DNA of 64,000 bases from NCBI GenBank assembly GCA_036268875.1, contig DATATI010000036.1:62001-126000 (forward strand), in the 5' to 3' direction. Of this stretch, positions 48,701 through 55,431 are shown piece after piece. The notes beneath the pieces were generated by a model. The model was given only the letters and a program-made list of their open reading frames with translations. It did no database searches and had not been told where the DNA came from. A program made the translations under genes and the position numbers. This stretch comes from Polyangia bacterium (GTDB lineage Bacteria; Myxococcota_A; Polyangia; Fen-1088). How positions within the stretch are numbered: the first letter of the stretch is position 1; the number at the start of each line of letters is the position of its first letter.

Positions 48701-48863
48701 GCAGACAATCGATGGCGGCGTCTTTCGCCCAGCGGGTCACGGCGTCGTTGCCGGTGACCACGGCGGCGACGCTGTGGCCGCGCGCGCGCCAGGCGTTGGC
48801 GCACGCCACCAGCAGGCCGCCTTCGCCGATGAACAGACCTCGCAGCGGGGTCGCGTCGATCAT
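42708..48863 (-). CDS. NRPS-B: formyltransferase - half C - A (luciferase-like monooxygenase and methyltransferase inserted) - PCP
   Basis: A 2051-residue synthetase from ATG 48863, which overlaps the PKS stop by 4 nt. Domains: formyltransferase about 1-330 (NYHDSPLPRYAG, ERVDGGNIL); C-terminal lobe only of a condensation domain about 330-610, with no HHxxxDG; an adenylation domain from about 625 with A3 TSGSTGRPKG and A4 FDISVLE. A MupA/Atu3671-type luciferase-like monooxygenase is inserted at about 842-1197 between A4 and A5; A5 NMYGPTETT and A8 RGYRIELGEIE follow; a SAM methyltransferase (ILELGCGAGLL) is inserted at about 1450-1870 between A8 and A10; A10 NGKIDR; PCP with LGANSLL near 1973. 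The pocket residues read D-I-L-Q-L-G-M-V-W, glycine-like. There is no thioesterase. Confidence 0.93.
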   Translation of the reverse strand: MIDATPLRGLFIGEGGLLVACANAWRARGHSVAAVVTGNDAVTRWAKDAAIDCLPADAALAPALAERPFDYLFSIVNPRVTPTEILRLARRAAINYHDSPLPRYAGFHVTSWAIIAGERSHGVTWHEMTERVDGGNILAQQSIAIAADETALSLNTKCHDAALASFQALLGDLTSGRLSPRPQDAAARSYFPRQRRPAAASVLAWDRPGAELDALVRALSFGSEANPLGLPKIISRDGAAVVTTLAAANKATAVLSPGVVGRISDDAFTVGTATGPLAIRSAATLDGQPLTPRALAAALGMREGDALSVLAPAAAQWLGDLDAAAARHESFWIQRLTTAHPAGVPASVRANGPDGPDGPAAPSHERARLRTALPPAVATESGADHRVELILAAAGALLLRLGQDGPFDVAYRDAELGRLLGGDVNAGRLFAPAVPLRLTATVDASFDAWLAAVRAERTMVRARLPYTADLYQRQPALRATTAEQRAFPVAVIVGDGDSAAGDPTAALGAFDLALVIDPGASDSVEWVFAPDVVDAALVAGLGRQLSSLLTAALADRARPISEHPLLSADDRRRLLVDWNATQTRYPADRCVHDVIAEQAARTPDAIAVVFGGRSLTYAELERRADDLARRLRVLGVGPDVLAGIFVERSLELAVALLAILKAGGAYMPLDPSYPDERLAMMLEDSAARVVVTQARLTARLPAHATTTTIIALDELPSGGDPGPALPAATARPENLAYVIFTSGSTGRPKGVMIEHRNVINFFAGMDAVLDPAAGPGVWLAVTSLSFDISVLELLWTLARGFQVVIAPERDRAALTRASAQAQAPPQPDTAPTISAGAPTRKMDFSLFYFAADAGGSARDRYRLLLEGARFADAHDFAAVWTPERHFHAFGGLYPNPAITSAALATITTRIQLRAGSVVLPLHDPIRVAEEWSVVDNLSGGRVGLSFASGWHANDFALAPDRYADRKAIMLRSLETIRALWRGESIPARSGNGSAITVKILPPPLQTDPPIWLTAAGSPDTFRAAGEMGANVLTNMLGQSLEDLRQKLAVYRTARAQRPGQGTVSLMLHTFVGADLAEVRARVRGPFLAYLATSTDLIKQTRWQFPAFAQPGGANHGAAEGAPLRELTAEEDEALMAHAFERYFETSGLFGTPERCLRMVDKLRAVGVDEIACLIDFGVDADVVLDSLRFLDQVRARANQPPAATITSASSVGDDDDDPSVAALIRRYGVTHLQCTPSLAQVLLDDPATADALGHLDKLLLGGEALSSALAQRLGTLVRGQILNMYGPTETTVWSTTALVPRDGARITVGRPIANTRIFIVDGQMQPCPVGVAGELLIGGHGVVRGYLGRADLTRERFVADPFPGADPGARLYRTGDLARYRPDGTIDFLGRIDHQVKIRGYRIELGEIEAAIGAHPAVREVVVLAREDLPGDKRLCAYVVPRDEAPAAAPAARAADDGADVRRWRAIWDETYGQIAEGATDHTGAAASDDDFTGWTSSVTGAPIPAEEMREWVGHTVACIAALKPRRILELGCGAGLLLLRLGPGCEEYVGVDFSATVLGRLQRKVQQRALAQVTLKQGEAAELSSLPAGHFDTVVINSVVQYFPDAGYLLRVLEHAIRVLGPGGSIFVGDVRHLGLLPAQHAWIELGRAADDATADELRRRIDRRRLQDAELAIDPRFFSPEILGARLPAIKWAALSLKRGRAGNEMNRFRYDVVLGTRAPAPVPAAAPAVQALGDDATLAAVRAALASAPPAGLTFVDLPNVRVTDSVQAERRLAGSTSDTAVLTAADLRAPAFAEPRGLDPEALWSLASAFDVALTFAASGKLDAFDATFRPRGATTVATPAFSMAAAGARPTAMPTVDELVRRPGAAARAANAAAGDDLMATLRAQLADRLPDYMVPAAFVVLPRLPLTPNGKIDRQALPAPERPQRPVSATPATPPANELERLIARCWQQLLGLEEVGTRDNFFDLGANSLLVVRASGLLGAALGRTVSLLDLFRFPTISALAAHLGATPGAPSPTDTTPGPPPVASQAGVDRAQVRRAALQRRKR

Positions 48864-51800
48864 GAGGCCTCCGGCTTCTTTTCCGCGGGCGGGGTCGCCG
48901 TGCCGTCGGCCGGGCGGGCCGCCGTCGCGCCCTCCACCGCTGATCGCTTGGCCCGGTACGCATCGCGCGAGAGCGCGCGCAACGGCGCTGTCTTTGCGGT
49001 CTTGGTCGGCGCCGCCGCCGCTTCGCTGGCGCGCTTCAGATCGGCGGCCAGTTCGGCGATGGTCAGCTTGGAGAACAGCGTGGACAGCGGCAGATCCAGG
49101 GCGGCGGCCTTGCGCACGCGGGTGGCTGCCTGGGTCAGCAGCAGCGAGTGACCGCCGAGCTCGAAGAAGTTGTCGTGAATGCCGATGCGCCCGATGCCCA
49201 GGATCGGCTGCCACACGCCGGCCACCAGTCGCTGCCAGTCGTCCGACGGTTCGACGTACGCCGACGCCAGCGCGGGCCGATCGGAGACGGCGTCCGTCGC
49301 TGCCGCGTCGCCGGCCGCAGCGCCGCCGGTGTCGGCGCTGGCCTGCGCGGCGATGGCCGCTTGCCAGCGCGCGAGATCCAGCGACGACACCACCACCTGC
49401 GCTCCCGGGCGCGCGGCCAGCACGCGGATCAGCGCTTCGATGCCTTCGGGTGGGGTCATGCCTTCGCGCAGGGCGACCTCGCGCAGGCCGGCGGCGCCTT
49501 GCGACGGATGCGTGGCGCTGGTGGCGGCGCGGGCGCCGGCGAACCCGCCGGTCTTGGCGGCGACGCGCTTCATGACAAAGCGCTTCATGACAAAGTCAGT
49601 GATCATCACCAGCGGCGCGCCGGCCGCGTCGACGATGGCCACGTCAAACGCCGCGGTGTCGGGCGATGCTCCGGCGCCGGTCGGTTTGAAGCGGACGTGG
49701 CTGTGGACCCGCGCGCCCAGCGGACGGTGGACCGTCACCTCGCCGTAGGAGAACGGCACATAGAAATCGCGATGGCCGTCGAACCCCGGGATCAGCGACT
49801 GGGCCGCGCCGGTGGCCATGTCCAGCAGCGCCGGGTGTAGCGCCACGTCGTCCAGATCGCCGGCGAAGTCGTCGGCCAGCCGCAGATCCAGCAGCGCTTC
49901 GCCGGGGCCGATGGCGATGCGGACGATGTTGGCCCAGCGCGGGCCGAAGCGCATGAAGTCCTGCACCAGACATCCGTCCTGCACCGGTTGCTGGTCACCG
50001 CAGCGGGCGCGCACCGCGGCCAGGTCCAGCGACCCGAGCGTGGCCGCGCTGCGGTTGCCGTCGCCGCCGCCGGCAACGACGTCGACCCGGCCGACGACGT
50101 GGGTCTGCTCGGGCTCGGCGGCGGCGCTGCGGCTGGCGATGGTCAGCGCGCCGTCGCGGCGGTCGACGGTGACGGTCAGACGGCGCGCTTCGCCGGCCGC
50201 GACGAATGGCGCGACGAAGACCAGATCGCACAACACCGTCGGGCCGGCGCCGGGCGTCTTGGCGGCGCGCGCGGCGGCGGCGCGGGCCAGCTCGACAAAA
50301 CCGGTGCCGGGCATCACCGCGTGGTCGCCGTCGCGCACGACGTGTTCGCGCAGCACCCACTGGTGATCGCGTTGAAACGTTCCCGCCAGGATCAACCGGG
50401 CGTCGCTGTCTTCAATCACGTCGGGCAGCCAGGGGCCGCCCGGCCGATGATCGCCGACCGCTGCGTGCGTGCCGTCGCCCAGCCCGGACAGTTGCGCGGC
50501 CATGCCGATGTCGCGCCAGGCGCTGAAGTTGACCGCCACCGTGTACCCGGCGGTGGTGGCGTTGCGCTCGACCGCGTAGGCGTCCAGAAAGGCGTTGGCC
50601 GCGGCGTAGTCGATCTGTCCCTCGAACCCCATGAACGAGCTGACCGACGAGAACAGCACCAGCAGCGCGGGCGGATCGTCCGCCAGCGCCGCGTGCAACG
50701 CCTGCGCGCCGCGAATCTTGGTGGCGATGACGGCGTCTTCGTCGGCGCCTTGTTCCTTCAATTGCAAAAGGCCGTCGTCGATGGTTCCCGCGGCGTGAAA
50801 GACGCCGTCGATGCGGCCAAAACGCGTGCGCGCCTTCACCACCACCGCGCGCACGGCGGCGGCGTCGCGTACGTCGGCTTGCACGGCCAGGATCTGCACG
50901 CCGGGTGTTCGCTGCAGCTCTTGCAAGCGTTGGGCTACCGACGCGGAGACGGGCGAACGCCCGACCAGCACCAGCTTGCCGGCGGCGGCGCGCGCCAACC
51001 ATGCCGCCGTCTCCAGTCCCACGCCGCCCAGGCCGCCGGTGACCAGGTACGTGCCTCCGCGGCGAATCGCCGTTGGCAAGGCGGCGCTGGGCGGTTCCAG
51101 GCGCGCGCGTTCGAAGGTGCGGACGAACCGTTGCGTTCCCCGATGGGCGACCACGCGCTCCGCGTCGCGCTCGGTGCGGCGCAGATCGTCCAGCTCGGCC
51201 AGCAGGCGATCGATGGCCGCGTCGCGCTGCCAGGGGCCGGCGATGCCGCCATCAATGTCAGCGGCGAAGGCGGGTGGCAGATCGACGCTGCGGGTGCGCA
51301 GGTGCGGCAGCTCGCGCGGGGCCACCAGGCAGGGACCCAGCAACAGCGCCTTTTCCGCCGCCGGCGTGGTCTCGCCGGCGATGTCGTGCAGGCGCGACGA
51401 GACCACCGCCAGCGCGGTCGGGGCTTCTTCGCCGGCCAGGGACTGGATCAGCCACAGCAGGCTGTCATAGCTTTCCGCCGCCGTGGTCTCACCGACGGTG
51501 AAAAGGTGCACGATCGCCCGCGGCGGTGTCCCGCGCCGGCGCAGCGCCTGCCACAGACGATCGCTGTCGGCGCGCGATCCGGGGGCGATGGTGAAATCGC
51601 CGTCGGCGGTCTCGGCGAACGCCGCGCCCGCTTGCACGATCACCACCGACTCTGCGCGCGCGGTCAGCTTCTTCGCCAGCGCTGCGCCGACGCCACGATC
51701 GTCGGCGAACAGCAGCCAGCTTGGTTCGATGGCGGCGGCGCTGGCGGGCAGGGCGGCTGGCAGCGGTTGCGATCGCCAGGTCGGGCGCGAAAACCAATCG

Positions 51801-54610
51801 CCGAGGTCCGCCAGCTTGGCCAGTGGCCCGCGGGCTTGGTGGTCGGCAGCGACGGTGGTGTCGGCGGCGGCGCTGCGCGGGATCCAGTGTCGGCCGCGCT
51901 GAAACGGATAGCCGGGCAGCGCCACCTTGCGCCGCCGCTCGCCGACGAAGAAGGCCGGCCACTTCAACTCGCCGCCCGCCAGCCACAGCCGGCCGAGCGC
52001 GGTCAGCAAGAACGCGTCGGCCGGCTCGGGCTCGGTCGGGTGCGGCAGCGTGGGGATCGCTTCGGCCGCGGGCGTGATGCCTTGCTGGCGCGCCAGGCTG
52101 GCCAGCGTGCGGCCCGGGCCCACCTCGATTAGCACGGTCGCGCCACCGCCACCGCCGCCGCCGTCGCGCAACAAAGTCGACAGCCCTTCGGCGAAACGCA
52201 CCGGCTGGCGCAGGTGATTGACCCAATAGCGGGGATCGACGGCCTCGCCGGCGGTGATCCACTGGCCGGTCAAATTCGAGATGTACCGTCGCTGCGGCGG
52301 ACGCAGCGCGATCGATCGGCAGAAGGCTTCGAACGCCGGAAGGATCGGCGCCAGCATCGCCGAATGAGCGGGCACGGCGATGTGAATGCGGGTGCAGTCA
52401 ACGCCGCGGGCGCCGAGGTTCGTCTCCAGCGCGGTGATCGCCTCGCTGGCGCCCGAGGCCACGCACAGCGACGGGCCGTTGACGGCGGCAATGGAAAGCC
52501 CGCGCGTGACGGGCGTGCCCTCGATGGTCGCGCGCACCTCCGCCTCCGGCAGCGGCACGCCGAGCATCGATCCGGGCGCCAGCGTCTCGAACAGCTGCCC
52601 GCGCCGCGTGACCATGCCCAGGCCGTCGGCGAAGGTGACCACGCCGGCCAGGCAGGCCGCCACGTACTCGCCCATGCTGTGGCCGATCAGCGCCGCCGGT
52701 TCGATCCCCCGCGCCAGCAGCAGCGACGCCAGCGCGTACTCGGTGGCGAACAGCGCCGGCAGGGCCGCCGACGGCGCTTCCAGGCGTTTGCTGGCGGCGG
52801 CTTGTTCGTCGGGCGGCGGAAACAGCAGCGTGCGCAGATCGAATCCCAGCTTGGGCCGGGCCAGCGCCGCCGCTTCGTCGATGATGCGGCGATAGTCCGG
52901 TTCGCTGTGGTACAGCGCCTGGCCCATGCCGGCGTATTGCGCCCCGCCGCCGGGAAACATCAGGGCCACCGTCGGCGTTTGCTTGGGTCGGATGCGGGTG
53001 AGAAGACGCGCCGGCGCGTTTTCCAGGGCGTTTGCCGCGTCGGCCGCATCGCGCGCCACCAGGATGCGGCGGTGACTGAAGGCCTGTCGTCCCTCGGCCA
53101 GCGTGTACGCCACATCGCCGAGGTCGACGATGCCCGGTCCGTCGCCGCCCGACTGGCGCAGCGTCGTCGCCAGGTTCGTCGTCGCGGTTTGCAACGCTGC
53201 TTCCGACTTTGCCGACAGCGGCAGCAAACGCCAGGGGCGCGTCGGGCCTCCCGGTTTTTCCACCGCCGGTGATGCGGGCCCTTCCTCGATGATGACGTGG
53301 GCGTTGGTTCCGCCCGCGCCCAGCGCGGTGATGCCGGCGATCCGTCGTTCCGCCGCCCACGGCCGCGCCTCCGTCGGCACGTAGAACGGCCCGTGCACGA
53401 GATCGATCTCCGGGTTGGCGCGCGCGAAATTGATGGTCGGGGGAATCACTCGCGCCTGCAGCGCCATCACCATCTTGATCAGCGCGGCCATCCCGGCCGC
53501 CTCGCCCAGGTGGCCGACGTTCGCCTTCACCGATCCCAGCGCGCACCCGGCCCGTCGCGCCGCCGAACCGGCAAAGGCCTGGGCCAGCGCCTTCACTTCG
53601 ATCGGATCGCCGATGGCCGTGCCCGTGCCGTGCGCTTCGACGTACGAGATGGTGCCCGCGTCCAGGCCGGCGATGGCCAGCGTTTCGGCGATGACCTCGG
53701 TCTGTCCGTCGACGCTGGGGGCAAGAAAACCGACCTTCTGCGTGCCGTCGTTGTTGATGGCCGACCCGCGCAGCACCGCCAGCACGCGATCGCCCGCCGC
53801 CAGCGCGTCGTCCAGGCGGCGCAAGACCACGCAGCCCACGCCGCTGCCGAACAGCGTGCCGCGCGATTCGGCGTCGAACGGACGGCAATGGCCGTCGGGC
53901 GACAGGATCTCGCCTTCCTTGAATAAATATCCACGGTCCTGCGGCAGCACCACCGTCGATGCGCCGGCCAGGGCCAGGTCGCATTCGCCGCCCAGCAGGC
54001 TTTGCGCCGCCAGGTGCACTGCCACCAGCGATGACGAGCAGGCGGTCTGCACGTTCATGCTGGGCCCGCGCAGATTGAATTCGTACGATGCGCGGGTGGC
54101 CAGGAAGCTCGCGTCGTTGCCGGTGTGGCGCAGCAGCCATTCGCCGACGTTGTCCATCAGGTCACGGTTGGTGACCAGGTGGTGCATCAGGTAGCTCGGC
54201 ATTCCGCAGCTGGCGAAGACGCCGACGCTGCCGGGGAAACGCGCCGGATCGCAGCCGGCGTCTTCGAGGGCGTGCCAGGCGGTCTCCAGGAAGATTCGAT
54301 GTTGCGGATCGGTGATGGCTGCTTCGCGCGGGCTCCAGCCGAAGAAGCCGGCGTCGAAGGCCTCGACGTCGTCGAGAAACGGCGCCGCCGGGACGTACCC
54401 GGGATCGTCCAGGTGGTCGGCGCTCTCGCCGGCGGCCAGAAGTTCGTCGCGGGAAAAATGCCGGATGGACTCTGTCCCGTCGCGGACATTGCGCCAGAAG
54501 GCCGCCACGTCTGGCGCGCCGGGAAATCGTCCGGCCATGCCGATGATGGCCACCCGCGGCCCGTCGTCATCGGACGGATCGTCGTGGTCGTCGCGCCCGG
54601 CGCTGCTCAC
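48860..54610 (-). CDS. Type I polyketide synthase KS-AT-KR-DH-ACP
   Basis: 1916 residues. GTG 54610 overlaps the hydrolase stop (GTGA). KS at about 20-450 with active-site Cys in TACSSSLVAVH, HGTGT and KANVGHL; AT at about 545-870 with GHSMGEY (acyl specificity unclear, VPAHS replaces the usual HAFH/YASH); KR NADPH motif GGLGGVG near 1185 with SSVSSF and DYAAANAF, and an LDD-like IDD suggesting a B-type ketoreductase; DH at about 1415-1675 after the KR (REHVVRDGDHAVMPG, HPALLDMA), the reverse of the usual DH-KR order; a PCP-like ACP (LGGHSLLL) near 1819. One extension with reduction and dehydration is predicted. Confidence 0.93.
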   Translation of the reverse strand: MSSAGRDDHDDPSDDDGPRVAIIGMAGRFPGAPDVAAFWRNVRDGTESIRHFSRDELLAAGESADHLDDPGYVPAAPFLDDVEAFDAGFFGWSPREAAITDPQHRIFLETAWHALEDAGCDPARFPGSVGVFASCGMPSYLMHHLVTNRDLMDNVGEWLLRHTGNDASFLATRASYEFNLRGPSMNVQTACSSSLVAVHLAAQSLLGGECDLALAGASTVVLPQDRGYLFKEGEILSPDGHCRPFDAESRGTLFGSGVGCVVLRRLDDALAAGDRVLAVLRGSAINNDGTQKVGFLAPSVDGQTEVIAETLAIAGLDAGTISYVEAHGTGTAIGDPIEVKALAQAFAGSAARRAGCALGSVKANVGHLGEAAGMAALIKMVMALQARVIPPTINFARANPEIDLVHGPFYVPTEARPWAAERRIAGITALGAGGTNAHVIIEEGPASPAVEKPGGPTRPWRLLPLSAKSEAALQTATTNLATTLRQSGGDGPGIVDLGDVAYTLAEGRQAFSHRRILVARDAADAANALENAPARLLTRIRPKQTPTVALMFPGGGAQYAGMGQALYHSEPDYRRIIDEAAALARPKLGFDLRTLLFPPPDEQAAASKRLEAPSAALPALFATEYALASLLLARGIEPAALIGHSMGEYVAACLAGVVTFADGLGMVTRRGQLFETLAPGSMLGVPLPEAEVRATIEGTPVTRGLSIAAVNGPSLCVASGASEAITALETNLGARGVDCTRIHIAVPAHSAMLAPILPAFEAFCRSIALRPPQRRYISNLTGQWITAGEAVDPRYWVNHLRQPVRFAEGLSTLLRDGGGGGGGATVLIEVGPGRTLASLARQQGITPAAEAIPTLPHPTEPEPADAFLLTALGRLWLAGGELKWPAFFVGERRRKVALPGYPFQRGRHWIPRSAAADTTVAADHQARGPLAKLADLGDWFSRPTWRSQPLPAALPASAAAIEPSWLLFADDRGVGAALAKKLTARAESVVIVQAGAAFAETADGDFTIAPGSRADSDRLWQALRRRGTPPRAIVHLFTVGETTAAESYDSLLWLIQSLAGEEAPTALAVVSSRLHDIAGETTPAAEKALLLGPCLVAPRELPHLRTRSVDLPPAFAADIDGGIAGPWQRDAAIDRLLAELDDLRRTERDAERVVAHRGTQRFVRTFERARLEPPSAALPTAIRRGGTYLVTGGLGGVGLETAAWLARAAAGKLVLVGRSPVSASVAQRLQELQRTPGVQILAVQADVRDAAAVRAVVVKARTRFGRIDGVFHAAGTIDDGLLQLKEQGADEDAVIATKIRGAQALHAALADDPPALLVLFSSVSSFMGFEGQIDYAAANAFLDAYAVERNATTAGYTVAVNFSAWRDIGMAAQLSGLGDGTHAAVGDHRPGGPWLPDVIEDSDARLILAGTFQRDHQWVLREHVVRDGDHAVMPGTGFVELARAAAARAAKTPGAGPTVLCDLVFVAPFVAAGEARRLTVTVDRRDGALTIASRSAAAEPEQTHVVGRVDVVAGGGDGNRSAATLGSLDLAAVRARCGDQQPVQDGCLVQDFMRFGPRWANIVRIAIGPGEALLDLRLADDFAGDLDDVALHPALLDMATGAAQSLIPGFDGHRDFYVPFSYGEVTVHRPLGARVHSHVRFKPTGAGASPDTAAFDVAIVDAAGAPLVMITDFVMKRFVMKRVAAKTGGFAGARAATSATHPSQGAAGLREVALREGMTPPEGIEALIRVLAARPGAQVVVSSLDLARWQAAIAAQASADTGGAAAGDAAATDAVSDRPALASAYVEPSDDWQRLVAGVWQPILGIGRIGIHDNFFELGGHSLLLTQAATRVRKAAALDLPLSTLFSKLTIAELAADLKRASEAAAAPTKTAKTAPLRALSRDAYRAKRSAVEGATAARPADGTATPPAEKKPEAS

Positions 54611-55431
54611 GGGTCGGGCCTCGGCGCGTCCTTCGCCCCGCGCTCGCCGGACAGCCGGCCCACCATCGCCTGCAGCACGTCGCCGGGGATCAGCGCCGCG
54701 TCCAGCGCCCGGTCTGAACTCCACACCGCCGCCTGCGGACACGGCTGGCTGGTGAAGGCGGTTCCGCTGGCGGTCAGGCGAGCGGTCAGGCGCCGAAGAT
54801 CGTCGCTGGCCTCCGATGAGAAGAGCGCCACCTGCTTGGTCCGCCAGGGCGCCGCGGACCCGTCGCCGAGCTCAACCGCCGCCAGATCGTCGCGCAGAGC
54901 GGGCGGCAGCGGCATGCCCAGCGCTTCGTGATCGGTCGGCACGACCACCGAGCCTTCGGGCAGCTCGCCACGCAGGTAATCGACGTGCATCTGCGAAAGC
55001 TGGCGCAGGTACGCGGCGCCGCTGACCACGGGATCCCAGGCCAGCACGCCCTCGACGTCGCGGCGGCCTGGCGTGGCCAGCAGGGCCAGCGTGGCGCCAA
55101 AGCGCAGACCCAGAAGCCACACCTTGCTGACGCCGGTGGTGTCCTTCAGCTCGTCGGCGGCGCTGCCCACATCTTCGATCCAACCGGGCAGGCGCGCGTC
55201 GTCGCCGTCGCCGGCTGAGTCGCCGGTGCCGTAGTAGTCGAAGCGCATGACGTGGTAACGGGCCTGGGCCAGCAAATTCGCCAGCTGGCGAAAGGCGCGG
55301 TGAGCGCGCACGGCTTCGTGACCGAGCGGGTTGCACAGCACCACGCCAGCCGGGCGCGCGGGCGCCGCCGCCGGCGCGTGATAGAGGCCGAACAGCGTGC
55401 GCTGGCTGCTGCCGAAGTGCAGCGGGTTCAC
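54607..55431 (-). CDS. Alpha/beta-hydrolase-fold protein lacking the nucleophile serine
   Basis: A 274-residue protein from GTG 55431, overlapping the NRPS-A stop (GTGA). The fold is clear (GVVLCNPLGHEAVRAHRAF, VMRFDYYGTGDSAGD, KVWLLGLRFGATLAL, VLAWDPVVSGAAYLRQL), but the nucleophile elbow GxSxG reads GLRFG, with Arg where Ser belongs. From memory, hydrolases linked to the exosortase-A/EpsH exopolysaccharide system (hydrolase 2) share this GLR elbow and the following WxPVxSG segment, so it may belong there. It sits where a type II thioesterase might be expected in an NRPS/PKS operon, but hydrolysis by the normal Ser mechanism is unlikely. Confidence 0.82.
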   Translation of the reverse strand: MNPLHFGSSQRTLFGLYHAPAAAPARPAGVVLCNPLGHEAVRAHRAFRQLANLLAQARYHVMRFDYYGTGDSAGDGDDARLPGWIEDVGSAADELKDTTGVSKVWLLGLRFGATLALLATPGRRDVEGVLAWDPVVSGAAYLRQLSQMHVDYLRGELPEGSVVVPTDHEALGMPLPPALRDDLAAVELGDGSAAPWRTKQVALFSSEASDDLRRLTARLTASGTAFTSQPCPQAAVWSSDRALDAALIPGDVLQAMVGRLSGERGAKDAPRPDP

